Below the pieces are notes generated by a model. That model was not told the DNA's origin, searched no databases, and saw only the letters and a list, made by a program, of their open reading frames with translations. DNA of 64,000 nucleotides from Oreocharis arfaki (taxonomy: Eukaryota; Chordata; Aves; Passeriformes; Paramythiidae): positions 1 to 64,000 of the forward strand of contig VZRR01007906.1 of assembly GCA_013398015.1 (NCBI GenBank), in the 5' to 3' direction. Of this stretch, positions 23,601-38,600 are shown piece by piece (the first letter of the stretch is position 1; each line of letters begins with the position of its first letter). A program made the position numbers and the translations under genes.

Positions 23601-26600
23601 TAGTAACAGGAATACCAACACACAAAAACTGGAAGTTATTCCTCACACATTACTGGAGCCTTTGGGTACAGTACTGTCAACTTCTCCTGCTTTCAGAAAG
23701 CAGCACACTTTCTTGAGTTCCTGATTAGACCGAAAACATGCTCTGACAGCTCTTACAGGAGCAGAACTTTTAAAAAACTCATCTATTATAAACCAACTTT
23801 CCTGGACTGATGCACAAGATATGGGTTACTGTGCTTCTCCAAATGATGGGAGGTGCTGGGGACTGGAAAGGTGCTCTATTAAATCCTCAAATGGAAGGAA
23901 GCCAATTATCCCTTCAAAGCACTCCTGACACTCCTTCAGTTGCTGTAAAAGAGCCTGCTTTTAAAGTCTGTACAGAACAAATTGCTGTGCAACAGAAGCC
24001 AGGGAGATCCACAGATTAATGTGAACCACATGACAAAATGCAGCAAAAATCCTCAGCAACCAACAAAGTCATTTCACAGCAAATTATGTAATCAGAGGGA
24101 TATATTTAACAGCTACAGCATCACAGCAAAAAGATCAGCACAATATCATATACCTGTATACTTTGTACCTCCCTTTATACTTTCTGCCTTACATCTCTGT
24201 GTGTGCCTGCACAGATCTGGTGTCACCACAAGGAATTTCCATCTAACATCCACCAGACAGTTCTGGCTTAAGCTGCTCTTGGCCCATATTTGGAAAGACA
24301 GTTACACAAGTTACTGCACACCATGCCAACCTTACCTTAGCTGTAACAGAAAATAATGCTAAAAGGGCAGAAGTTAATATTACTCCCTTCTATTGTATTA
24401 CGTAGACAGAGCTCTGACCATTCCCACTGGGCAGTAGGGTGGTCCTGGAGTGAAGTTCCAGTACTGCCTGCTGTGTGTCACATTCTCCCTGCACCTTGGG
24501 GCATTTTGAAGCTGAGCTATGTTCACACCAAGAATTTCCTGCTTAAACTTCAGAATGTATTTTAACTTAGCAAGGCTTACTGTGAAAGTCTATAACAAAA
24601 CTGCAGCCTAAGTCCATTCACAGCCAGATCAGCTGCAAAGGGATGCCAATAAACTAGAGAAGTATAGAACCTGTTTATCTCTACAAACACTGGAAATGAA
24701 GTAAACCCACATCCAGCATTTGCGAACAAAAATTGTATCCACTTAAACATCAGTGCCTTCAAACAGTTTAGGTTGAAAGACACAAATATTATTCAGTATT
24801 TTCATCAAAATGAACAACTAACATCCATCTCTACTCCACAGCATCCTTGTGACATCAGGCAGCAGAATAAGGCAGAGTTTGCTTTAAGTTAGTTAACTTT
24901 TAGTTTTCACTGTTGGCAATTAACTGTCTGAAAACATTCAGAGTGAAATCTCTTCAAATCTTAAATATTTAAATCAGAATTTGTGACACCTACAACAGTC
25001 TTAACAAAAGCAGGTACATGAATGAAAATAATGAAGATGGAGAGCTCCTAGAGTCTGGAAGGAGAAGTGTCCAGCATGGGCAAGCAGGGTGAGAGAACGT
25101 GTTCTTTTTCTTTGGTAATACCCACCAGTATTGCAAACTAAACCAGGGTTCCATTTCACTGACTTTTTCTCTCTTCCTCAAACCGAAGGAGCAAGAAATA
25201 AATACATGTACATTTTAAAGGAAAGTGTAACAGATCTACTGAAAATGAAGCTAAGGGTCATCAGGAGGGAAAAAGGGAAAAAAGAATAAATTATAGTGGT
25301 TTGCAAACAGCTGGACCAGGGATGTAGACGCTATTGCGTCAAGGTTTACATCTCTGTCCACAGAAGTCTAGTCTTGAAGAAGCTAAACTCTTACAAAGTC
25401 CAGCAATTTTTGTCAGTGATGAGAAATACGAACCAGTTCAGGCATTTGCAAGTAACCTTTGATTTCTTCAGACAAAAGCAACAGCGTGTGACACTCCCGA
25501 GCAGCTCCTGCCTGCAGCAGATGAGGAGACTGCCCTGTTACCCCAGCACACCAGCAAAGGCTATAAGAAAAGGCTTCTGGAGAGCATGCCAGGCACATCT
25601 CTGGGAACTAAACTCAACCCAGAGAGATTAAATCACTTCTAATCTCAAAAAAACCCCCCATACCCTAAGATTTGAGATCCCTAACAAAAAAAAATTAAAG
25701 TAAAACCCAAAATGTACTTGTGGTACAATGAATATAATGTTGTTTAAAGTGGGAATAAGCTCCAAATCAAATCTCTACACATATCACTGGCTTATGGGGC
25801 AGATTCCCCTGTCAGAAGGAGCAAGCTGCCTTTTGTGCCAGATCTGTTTGCTACTATCAGAAATATGCTTTCTTTCCTCTAGAGACAGATGTTAAAATGG
25901 TTCCTAGAACCAGACAACAGTGCCAAAATAAAAGCAAGCTGAAGCAGTGTAGTGGTTTTATGTGTTTTCTGCTGCCTGTGTTTTTTAGGCTTTTCTTTGA
26001 TTTATCTCAATAGCCTTGACAGAATTCCTTTATACCAATGCCTCAGCAGGAAAAACAACATGTGATCACATCTGGAGATTGCTTTACAATCTAGGTAGTA
26101 AAACAATCAATAACTTGGAAAAACACATCTTTCCTTGCAGGACCACAAATTGCACAAAGAAAATTATTTTCTCTTTTCCAGTGCAGTAACACCCAACTCC
26201 TCCCATCTTCCCTGCATTTTAAATGCATCTCAAAAATTAGCATGTTAGAAAAGCCAGAGCTTGTGCTAAGAAGCCTTTGAATATTAACATAATTAATGTC
26301 ATCAGTAATACTATGAGTTTGCAGAAACAGCAGGTGAATCAATGGGAATGATGTATTCAGCTGAGAAAAGAATATGACCTTTAAAATCCATGGGGCTTTA
26401 TCAGAATGTAATTTTAAAGTAGGTTGCTTGTAGCTCAGTGGAAAGAACAAAACTGAATGCAACTAGGAAGAAGGCTAATAGAGGCATCATGTATACAAGG
26501 GAAACCAAAAATACAATTGAAACACTGAAACCTCCTTATAGAAGATGCCGGGCCTATATCAAAAGTTAAGACAGGTTGCAGGACAGCTTGAGAAGCCACA

Positions 26601-29600
26601 ACCAGAAGGCATAAATTTAAGTTAAATTCTTTAAACTCCAAAACAATTGGAATTGGTTTGTCCACTTTCTAATTTTAGCACATCAAACAATTTTCCTCTC
26701 TGCAAGTGAACACTGGAAGTGATTCAGCAATTGAAATAACTTTATTTTGTTTTAACTACTTCAAAACAATAATTTCTTCACAGCTGAGCTATTATGGTAA
26801 CATTTCAAGGTTCTCAGCAATAAGTGAACTAGAGGGAGTTTCATGGAAACAACCTATCAAGGGGTTCTGGTGCATAACTCCATTTTCATAGATAAGGTTG
26901 CAGCTAGAAGCCCTCAAAGGAATTTATCTCCCTGTAAATCGTTATGGACTATTGTTCTTTAGAGCTGACGTCACGACAGTCATGCAAAAAATCAGCTTTA
27001 ATGGAATGAGGCATTTTAAACCTCAACACGCCTCTTTATTTTATACAATTATTCAACTGTTTTAAAATACACATTATATTGGCTTCCTTATAAAAGAAAG
27101 CTTGGATTGATTTCATGTCATTTTTGCAACACTAGAGCACTGGATTTTTTATGTCTAAAAGGATCTTCACACTTCCCCATATTGAAAGGGCACAGACCTG
27201 AGCAGAGGAACAATGACTTCTTTGACCAAATTTTTAAAAGGGATAAACATGGCTGCTTAGCTGGCATTTTCATACAGTTTCACTTGAATGACCTGTAGCC
27301 TTGTGTGCAAAGTGGAGAAAAAGCAAACCTAAAAGGCTCTAAAGAGGCAGTTTTATCAGCACTGCTTGTGGCCTTTGTTCCTTGAAGGCCTCTGCAATAA
27401 TTTCTCTATTGAGCAAAGTGATGTTTATTGAGAATGGCAAAGCTGAGCATCAGCAGGTCCCCCGCTGTTCCATTTATCCATCCAACTCCAAGCAATATCA
27501 GGGGCTGAAAGTGTCCCCCTGGTAAAATAAGCAATTGACAACACAGAAAGCCTCCATGACTTCCAACTGCCTGTGCTCATGTAGTGACTATGTGCTTTTT
27601 CCTCCCATTAATGTTTAATTTCTTTTTTCTCTCCTTCCATTTCATGTCTCTCTTACAGAGCTCTCTAGCACACCTGCCTATTGAGCTCCAAAGACTACTT
27701 CTGACAGTCCACAGATTTATCAGTTTTGTGTATTTTAGAAGAATATGTAATTTACTGGAAGCATTAGTATATCATGCACTTCTAAGAACAGATAAGCAGA
27801 TTGGAAATTGGTGAGAGATTCGGCTTTGGCATGAACTGGGCCAGCAGTTTGCACAGCTTCATATTGTCATTGTCATCTACCAAGGGCCACCCCAGATAGG
27901 AGGCAAACCCCATCAATTACCTGGAGAGACAGGATGCTCCCCATAACAGGCAATACAGTACAGCTCACTGATCAATAACTTAAACCATACCTAGTACTAC
28001 CCTGTGCTTCAAAAACTTCAACTCATGTTCTCAAAGTAGCTTTTTAATAATAACTGCCTGTTGTAGAGACTGGGAAATAAGCATGAAGACTTGCCCACAG
28101 GCACACAACGAATCAGCAAGAGGAAAGACACCTCAGGAGGTGTTTGGCTTCGAGACTTGTGTTTCAACACACAATACTGCCTCTCTCTTTAGGCAGCCAT
28201 GAACTGTGCTCCCCAGCTGATGGAAACTCTTACTGTAACTTGGAGTGACTGCAGGAGCACAGATTGCTGCAATCATGCTGTGGGGTGGGTGACAGTGGTT
28301 TCCTTCACTCTGTTTCTCTTGCTTTTGTTGGTTTCTCAGTCAGTCTATCTCAAAAGCAGGGTAGCTCTGAATCACTGCCAAGCATTACTAATGGAAGTGG
28401 GGAGCAGGAAGGAAATAAAGAGGACTGCTTGCAGAATTAGAAGCACTTTTTAGTGTCTAAAATGCCATATTAAAGCAGGACAGCAAAATGGCTGTATTGA
28501 CTCTGATAATAGAAGCAAAATGGTTCTAAACTAGAAAAATGTGTAAGCCTCTGAAACTTATCAATAATATTCTTGTTCTTTAAGACAACTTTAAAAATCA
28601 CCAGAAATACAAAATAGGAAAGTCATGGGGGAAAATACAGCATTTGTTCCTGCCTTAGTTCATATGAATTCAACTAGAGCTCCTGTGAAAATTTTCTTTT
28701 CTTTTTCCTTTCTAAGTCTGGACACTCAAGTATATTTTGAGCTCAAAGTACTTCAATGAATTCAGTGTATAGGTCATGCTCAACATCACAGGTTGTTTTT
28801 TTGCTGATTTAAGGCAAGTAGCCAAAAGTAAGCTAAAAAATCTCCACCACTCTAAAAACTAGTGATGCCCCTGATACAAAGTTTCTAATATGCTTTAACC
28901 GACAAGGTTTCCTTCCATATTTCATTAGGTGCAAAAGAGAGCCCAGGGAATGAGTGGAAACACAGCACTTTTCCATGTATTCACACTGTCCTCAAAGCTG
29001 CCAGCTCCAGGAACTGCAGCAATAATTCTGCAAAAGGCAGCCAGCAGTAGATCTGAAAGGACAAACTCTTGGGACAAATGCTATGGCTGTTCACTGCTGG
29101 CACGGACAGGCAGGCTCCATTTTGTACAAAGAGACCATCAATTTTGCACAGAATGACATTCAGAGAGGACTATGAGTCTAAAGGACTCTTAGAGATGAAC
29201 CAATATAAACACATTTTGCTTAAGTCCAAACAGCCTGGTACCACCTTCACTTCATCAGCACCCTCAAGTCAGACTCCTTGAACACGGGATGACAGTGGTT
29301 GAGTAATTAAAGTTTAGAGAAAGTTCCAAGTCTTGAAGCTGTTTGGTTAAAATACTAAAAATAAACTCTGTGCTAGGCAGAGTTGTGCTTTCAGAACAAA
29401 TGCCACCCGACCAGCTCTACAGGGATCCTGTGACACTGAGATACTCCCTTGCACTGTACTGTAATGGAACTATACTTTGGGATTAGTTGTTTCTGTATCC
29501 ACTAAAGCTTCCCAGAGTTGGATTGCAAGCAGTCACTCTGTGGAAATGTCCGCCCTGTCGCATCCTGCCTTGTTTCCTTTTTTCATTACATTCTTTCAGA

Positions 29601-32600
29601 ATCTATTGGGATCAGAGGAGGACAAAGACTAAGCACAGTGCTGCAATTAAAAAAAAAAAAACTTCTGGAAAAAAGCAGTAAGTTCCAGCAGCTAGCTTTT
29701 CCTAACTTAACTTTGCTTGAAAAACTTTCCAGAAGTTCCAGCCTCAGCAGATCCTGCTGAGTATGGGCAAGGACTCATTTTTCACTCATTCCTGTGCAAT
29801 GCACAATTCTTTTTATGCAATTTATTATCACAAACAATTAGACATTTTAGTGGGCAATCTTTCAAGTCTCAGCTATCTACCTGTAGCTGAACTCTTAAAC
29901 ATTGGGCTCCATTCTTCCTTTCACAAAATGCCATGAAGAAACATGTATTTGTGGGTTTTTGGATCTCCTTTCGTGAAGGGTGTCTGAACGCCTGACAGCA
30001 CAATTGCTCCACAGAGGCCAGTTCCAAGGAGAAGCAGCAGACCTGTCTCACAGACACACACTGTGACTGTACCCCTGGCACCTGGAGACACAGAATCAGC
30101 CTGGACAGATCTGGCAGCCCCTGTCCAGATTAACTCTGGTGCACAGGCCAGGAATATAGGCTAATGATAATGAGATGGGGCTGCACACAGCCAGCCCAGA
30201 TATAGCAGAACTTTAAAGTGCTCAAGCTCCATACTGAACCTCCCCAGCTAAATTCTGAGGCTCTTTGCCCTCTGGGAGCCATTGCCCTTGTCTGCTTTCT
30301 CCACCAGAGGAGTAACTTGTAAAAAGTTACAACTGGCTACCGAGTTGCACAATGAGGTAAAACAACATTTCAGAAAAGGATGCAAACCTGCTTAGCAGAG
30401 CTTCAAATGAGCTGGTTACATACTCTGCAAAATGGGAACTGAGTTTTATTTAGGAGAAACCAATCTATGGGGAAGGCAGTTTGTGTGGAGTGCATTTTAG
30501 TTCAACCAAGATGAGCTGCTTGGCTTTCTAGCACTTGTTCTATTTATTCCTCTACTCCAATCTTCTCAGTGTGACGTCTTTAACGAGGAGATCACAACAT
30601 CCCCTATACTGGCCAGGGAGATTAAGCAACACACAGACACACACACAGAGCTAGAAAGCAAGAGTCTTTGAGATTTAACTCAAAATCTATGCTGTTTTGC
30701 CATAAAGATTTGACATTTAAATGACTGAATAATGTTAATCTTCTACTAATATTAGACTGCTGTTATGAGGTATTACAGGAAAAACCCAAGCTGTTTTCTT
30801 TTGAAAATATATTTCCTTATCACTATATAAAAGATGTCTGCTGATTTTCCCCAGAGGATCTTCTTGTTCCTGGGAGATATGAATTTAATGGTGGACTTGC
30901 CCATGCCTAGGTGGCACTAGGCCACAAAATAGGGAGCAAGAGGTTTGGTTTTCATTCTCATAAAGCTCAAAAAAAAAGACACTATTCACAACTAGAATAT
31001 CAGCTGATACCCAGTCAGAGCAAAGTCCATCTATTTTTGAAATTACCAGTGCCAGATTCTGTAGTATTTCTTTACAAGGTTCATTGGAATAACAAGGATC
31101 CCAAGAACACAACAGGGGTAATTAACCTCTAATTTGTATGAGCACATTCATAAAAGACTGCTTTAGGGTGAGAAGCAGGAAGAGAGAAAAGAAGATCACA
31201 GTTGAAACAAAAAGAGAAAATTTTTCTTTTGTCAGTAGTCTGGCCATACCACAAAGCAAGTACAGACTGCAGCAATAATAATTTTTTTTTTTTTAAATAC
31301 AAAAACTAACCAACAATCTTAGCTAGAAGTGCATAGCTGAATGCTCAGATTTGTGGCATTTCAGTAAGTCTGCTTTAGTTGCTTATTTTCTATCTCTTTC
31401 CATTGTAAGACAAAGATGCCATTGAGGATGTGTCTCCCCCAATAAGGCAATCAGAACATGAGCCTGCAATTACGGTAATACTTTGCATAAAGGCTTCCCT
31501 TATTAATCCAAAAGAGCTCTATTTCAAAACCCACTGTTTTACCAGGCTGCCATTCTCAATAGTGCAAAAATTCCTCTGGATTCTTTGTGCCTGAATTCCA
31601 AGCAACTCAACTGGGCTTCCTCTCTGTAGAGAGCCTTTATTTGCTCTATTTCCAAGGATAAAAAAAGGCACAGTACAGTGGCACCACTGAATGCCCAGTA
31701 GTTCAACAACATCAGGTTCTTCCTACTGTTCCTTTGGACGGCTGCCCATGTCAGAGATCAGCACCACGTAGTTCGCACACACGGGATGCATGTACTACCC
31801 AGACACCTATGTTTGTAAAGCCTCCCATTAATCATTCCTGTACTGCCATGAATTAACATTAAGTAGGTGATTAGTGTGTTAGCAGCCAACAGCCCTGCTA
31901 GCTTGGTTACCTCTCAGGTGGGTACTGTTTCTTCAAGAATTTTATTGTAATTTCTGTTGGCAAAAAATATTTCACAAAAAACAAATATATATTCCATCTT
32001 CTAATGGAATTCTTTTTCTCAATCTTCATGAAACAAAACCCAAACAATCCCCCAAATTTAGTGTATAAGACATGACAATTCAACATACAAAGCTGTATTA
32101 GCAAGGACTGTGACACAAGTCCTTGAACATCAAATTTAGCAACCAGGAGGGACTGTGATTTTTAAAAGTCTTCTTCAGCAGAAGACTGGCCAGAGCAGAG
32201 TCAAGGAGCACAGATTTTGTACATTTGAAAGACTTCTTACTTCTGGTTAACTGCTCAAAGACTGAAACAGGCTACAAGCACATTGCACTATTACTTGGGA
32301 GAGATCCTGTTCTGAGCTGCCCTTAAAACACCCCTCCATGCACAGGAGGGCAGATATCCTTAACTCTGGATATACAAGCAACTGCAGCTACCACTGAAGC
32401 CTTCAAGAGCCATCATTTTAAGGGATTCAAGTAACACTTTGTTGTTCTCCAGCAATCTTTAATAACTGGTGAATGTTGGGTACATGAAAGAAGGCACCTT
32501 TCATATCAAGAGCTGTTTACCCACATCCTTCACGTGAAGAACAGATAGTTGCCCCTACAGAGAAAGTTCTGCGCTTGACTTTTTACATCTCTGATATGAA

Positions 32601-35600
32601 GTTGTTTTTGTTTGGTCTCTGGCTCTTCCAGGGAACCAGGAAAGAGCAGAAATAAAACTGTGTTCAAGAGCATACTTTAACTTGTGCTGCTGAGAACAGA
32701 AACTAGGCCAGGGGAGATTTCAGTGTTGCTGTCAAGTGGGGTTTCCACCTATACAGAACAAAGTAAAAAAATCACTATTGAAAAAGACTTTGTAAAGACA
32801 TTTAGGGGAAATCTGTAGCTCAGTCTTCAGAGACATGCATCTTGATTTCAGAGAGGTCCGTAAAAGAGGAAAAATTCATTTGTGCAAAGGACTTCAGGGA
32901 CTCAGGGATTTTTATTCGGCCATGGAAACTCCAGGCTGTGTGTTAGCACTCCAAATCCTCTCCATCAGATCAATAAAACCTGTAGTCATTACATCTGATA
33001 GCTCCTGCCTTCCAGGAAATGAGCTTGTGAGTTTTATTCTAATTGTTAAAAGGCAGGTGTTCACACCACCAAAATCAACCGTAAAGGGAGCACTTAAGAT
33101 TCTTGCTGGCAGTCTCAAGAGAAGGCAGGAATAAAAGGTCAAGCACTGGATTTCTCTTGCATTCACACACTGATTCTGTCTGAACTCCCCTTACTGAACA
33201 CCTTTTCAACACAATGTTAATTTTTAATCAGTACCTTTCTCTGGCAATTGAATTAACTGAGAACTTGTCACTGCACTTGAGTCAATCCAGATTAATGCAC
33301 AGAGCGAATTTAGAGTTGAGCTAATTATCCCTCATTTAACCTTTGCCTGAATGTTCTTATTCTACATCAACAGAGCCCAATTCCAAAGTTTTGAAGTGAC
33401 TTGGAACTGGACACACTCACCCAGGGATAAAGGTATGCACAGTGGGGAAATCAAACAGAAATGGTTAAACTGCAGTAAATTTTAAGCGCATGAACAATGC
33501 GGTTTTATCTTGACTAGAGCTTTTTACAGCAACAACATTGCCACCCCTTCTTTGACACTGGGAAGAAAAGTACAGACAGTGCTTTATCCAGTGCAGTACA
33601 TTCACACTGTGTAGCTACATCCGTTCGAGAACTCCTGGCACCAACAAATTCCATATTGCCCAAGCCAGTTGGCATAAAGATGGTGTGCATTCCCTCAAGG
33701 TGAGATTACAGCTCTGTGTGCTATTCAGAAAAATAGGCCAGACAATTGAACTTCCTTTTCCAGGTGGGCTCATTTGCCCTTTCTCACAAGTAATGCTAGA
33801 AAAAGACAAAAATGAATGATATCCCTAGAAGATCCTCTTTACACAGCTTTGAAAGCAAATGCCAATTGCAGCCTTCAGGGAACTAGTGCTACTGCTGCAG
33901 TTCATCTGGTAATTAGTCTATAAGGGTTTCTGTTTACGACAAGAGTGAAAACTAACTATTGCAGCAGAAGTAATACTGGCTGAACACAAATCTGCTGTTT
34001 TGTTCAGTCTCCCAGCTGTGCCCAGCGGATCTGCACTGGCAGGAATGTGATGCTGGAGCTGGTAGGGTAGAAGTCACTCAGTTCTCTTAAAGATGATCTA
34101 CTCAAAGCACTCAATGCTTTTTTTGGACCTCTGCACCTTTAACTGCCCCACAGTATCTCACACAGAACACATCCCTCACTGTTTCAATCCAGAGTTGTTC
34201 TGTAACCACGGATACATCTAGAGATCACCACAAGTTCTCTGGGAAAGCAACACAATATCCTTGAAATTAATTACAGAATGGCAAGAGGATTTAATCTCAT
34301 TGAGATTTTATATAAAACAGCATTTAGCCTGGGCACTCACACTCTACACCTAATAAACAAAATAAAAATTCAAATCAGCCAGAGAAACAGCTACAATAAG
34401 CACTTTCATAAAGTCCACAATGACAAATGCCAACCTCCTATTTGCTGACATAGCACAGCAGAGGAACAAGCCACACTTTTCCTGGCATTAGCTTAAATGG
34501 TTCCTTGGATATACAATCCCTGTGGACAGTATTGGCCTGAATTCCACTGGAGCTACAAATACTTCAGTTTTGCTTGGTTTTTTTTTTAAAACTTGTACTA
34601 TGTCTGCATGAGAAGTGGGCATGCTTTATCCTTACAAACCGTACAACCCTCATAGCCAGAAGAGTTGACTGAACAAGAGCATCCTCTGCCAGTTACCCTG
34701 TTTTTCCAGGCATAAACTGGCAGAAAATTATTATGAACATCCTCAATGTCAAGCTGAGGGAGCCAGTAAGGATGTGGATACTTAGGCGGATGTCAGCGGC
34801 CCTCTAGACTCAGAGGACAAGACCAAAGTGAGAATCAGATATAATTATTTAATGGGTAAGAGAAAGAAAAGTCACAGATCTGAGATACTAAAGTGGGTTT
34901 ATCTCTAGAGTAGTATGCAGGCAGGACCACGTGCTGCAATACAGATCAAACAAATTTTGGTTTTCCACTTAAAACTGACAGGACTAAGATTATTCAAGGA
35001 AAATAAATTCATTATCTTGTCTCTTCTGAGGAAGGGAGGAAAACTTAAGAGTGTACAGACCAAGTGGAGAATGAAAGCAAAATGAAAATACAGTCAGAAG
35101 GGAATGATTGGCAGTTGCAGGAGGAAACTAATCTTGTAAATGGACCAGAGGCTGCTCAAAGCAGAGGCAGAGAGGAGGAATAAAGGGGGATTTATGCAGA
35201 TTGAAGAAGAACTCTCAAAAAACGAGGACTCCATGTCAGAAATACTGTGTTTTTTGAGGAACCTCCAGAATATGAGAAGAGCTTCAATTGGCAGTGTGGA
35301 CTAGTGATTTGACAATTTAACCATCCCAACACTTTATACAGTGTTCAACAGTACAGCAGTCTGAAAAGAGAGGGAGTTGTTTGGAAAAGCATTACAGCAA
35401 AACATGGAAAGTACAAGGAAACAATTCAGTTCCAGACCAGTTGAGATAGAGGTAAAATACCCCCTCTCCAAAATTATTTTGTTCTGAATGCTGTACTTTG
35501 ATCAATTTCTACAGCTCCAGTGGCATGACCTACACTGATGTGAACCTCTGCGCATGTCACTATGATCACCATGATCTGGAAGATGGGAGGGTCTGTGCCC

Positions 35601-38600
35601 AAACCAGCATCTCTCTGCTTTAGCATGCATTGGAATTCAGAAAAAAAACCATTATTGTGGCAACAGAGTAATGAGACCTCCACTGAAATGACAAAAAAAA
35701 ATGACCTCTTTCACTCTACTCTGTTTCCAAGCAGCTCTTACAGCTTTCACTGTCAATAAAATCTACAGTTATGTTTACACTAAGGTTTCAATTTTACTAT
35801 TTTAACATACTTGTAGCTGTATGTTAAACTTTCAGACTACATTAAATCAGATTTTTGCCATTTTAATAAAAATCTATCAATATATTTTTCAGCTCAAGCA
35901 ATGGAATATCTTATTTCTGCTGTGAAAACGAACAGAATGTATAAATAAAATTAGCTGTAATTCACAAGCTGATTCTTTCAGTACAGGTATTAATAATAAG
36001 AAAATAAAAATTTACTTACTGAAACGCTAGACTTACAGATGATAAAAATATTATGTTTATAAAATATTATATTGGTGTTTCCAAGTGTGGACTTCATAAG
36101 CATTTATGTTAAGGTGAATACTAATGTGGAGAAGCTACACACAAAAAGCTGAAAAACTGCTATAATCAGCATTATCTGCACCCTTTACAGGTGTACCTAC
36201 ATTAAAATACAGTCCTTTTTTATTTGAATTTGCATCTTTCCAAACATTCTACTGCCTCATTCACTGCATTTACTGTTTCAGAACTGGCAACACTAGGACT
36301 TATGTAGACAATGTTACTAAGCAGGAAAACAAGGTACTGTTTCATCAAAGCAAACAAACGAAAGAGACCATCAGGAGCTCTGAAACATTTTCAGCTGGCC
36401 ACTGGCAGGGCTGTAGTTACAGGAGAAAGAGAACCTTAAAGAGGGCAGTATGGCTGGCGGATCAGCAGTAGAGGTTTGTGTTACAGCTGCACTGCCTGGT
36501 TAATGCCTCCCTCTAATTTGTGTAAATGGGGAGAAGGTGGTCACGGAGGGATTGCCAGTGGTGAGAGAAAAAGAACTTATTCTAGTGGCAGAATGGAAGG
36601 TGCTTTGAAAACCAGGGAACCAGTGTTTCTTCCTTCCTATGAAACTATCCCTTGAGGTCAGTGTGGTAGTCACGCAATGCACTTCCCTTTGAAGGAATTA
36701 CAGGGAGAAGTACATAAAACAATTCCTTTCTGGAGTTGTTTAAACACTGCATTTTTATGGCAAGAATACAATTGTAATGATGCCCTGTGGATTAATGAGG
36801 GTGCCATAAATGAACAGCCCAGACTGGACTGAGAAATTTACTGGCTTCTCTGTCTCTTTCTGGAAAGAGTATTTTAAAAGCAACGTCCATTTGCTCTCCA
36901 AGGCTGCATGGGGTTTTTACCCAATGATTTCCTATGTCTGGTTCATTGAGAACTGCAGAGAATAGTCTCTAATGGTACTTGCTGCATGGTTCCAGACCCT
37001 GTTTGTGACTTTGCCTGGTGACCAGGCAGTAACCTGTCATACATCACAGTAATGCTAAAGATTTCTTGCACAATTCAAGGGCAAAGAGAAAATGACTACC
37101 TTACTAATGTAATCTCAAATGCATTTCTCTTAAAAGAAGTTATGTGACCACATACTTACCAACATGAAGCTAAAATGCTCAACTAATAATGCTAAGTTAG
37201 GTTGGCAGAATTGGTGCTGGCTAACTAAACAGGGTAGGTGAGAAGCCTCCTCAGGTAAGGTGGTGCTGAGTGTTGGAGAACACAGCACAAGGCTGCACTG
37301 AGTTCATCTGATCTAAGGCTGTGGGCATGACATCCAACAGCAGCAGTGGCTGGAGAGGACTCTGCCTCCACACCTCCCCAGCTGCTTCTTACTTTCTCCC
37401 TCAAATTGAACAGCTGAGCTGTTGGTAAAACTGCCAACCAGCACAGGTCCTACTCCTCAGCCTGCTGCTGAAGTTGTTTAAGCCAGCATGCAGGAGGCTG
37501 CAGGGCTCATCTGAGCAGTTTGGCTAGTAAATCTGAAAATGAGGCACCAAGCAGATGGGGATGGTAACCCATGCTCGGCACAGCTGCTGTGACAGAAGCA
37601 TGCAGCAAGAAGAATGCACGAGCAGGTAGTTTTTGGAGGTCCTCTTTGCTCAGAAGCAACACACCACTTCCTGGACTGAGCTGTTTTAAAATTTCACTTA
37701 AAGGCTACTAAGGTTCAAGCAAAATCACAAACAGAAGGACTTTTTCCCTCTTTATTTCAGCTTCTGGGAAAGGAAGTAACTTTACTAGAAAAACAGTGAA
37801 ATCTTAAGTTGGACTGTAACTGACAGGCCAGTATTCTAATGCACTAAAGAGTCTACTCTAAAGAGTTAAATTGGAAGTCAAGTGTCTGAAGTACCTTCAG
37901 AAGATCTACCTGCGTTAAAGGCTGGTAGGTATTTCTTCGTGTCCAATTTCCAGATGGGTTGGTCTATTCCACCACATGGCAGTACATTAACAGGGACAAT
38001 GGCTGTTCTTCTACCTTCTCTCTCTGCAAAACTCTTCCTTCAAGAGCAATTGAGGGTGTTGCAGAACTCCCTTAAGCAGAGCTAGCAGCAGTTCGTGCCA
38101 ACACTTGAATCAAAACTGGGCTCCCCTTAGTGAGAGTTTCTATAAGAATATTCCCATACACAAGATTTTTATTCAAAGCTGTGCCAGATAGCCAGCTTTT
38201 CCACTGCCTCCTAAAATACAATTTCCTTTGACCTTCCAAACCAAAGCGACTTGACATTAACTCTCTGCTTCTTCAGCAGGCTGTCCCTGACCAGAAATTT
38301 CTGACACTTAAAACATCAGATGAACTCTTGGTTCCAAGCATGTGTAGCCTTCCTTCTCAAAAGGCTTAAATTAGGTCATGTGAAGAGGAGGAAAGAGGCA
38401 TGCAGGCAATCTGCTTTCATTGGTGATTAAAGTATATGATCCTCCCCACTTTCTTGATAAATAGGAAAAGATGGATATAATTAGCTGTCCCATGGACCAA
38501 ATAAGCTTCTGCTACAGAGTAGATGAAGGTTACGTACAGTGTAGCATACAGACTGACCCATATAAACAGTCCTCTGTAGAATTACTAAGTACAATGCCCT

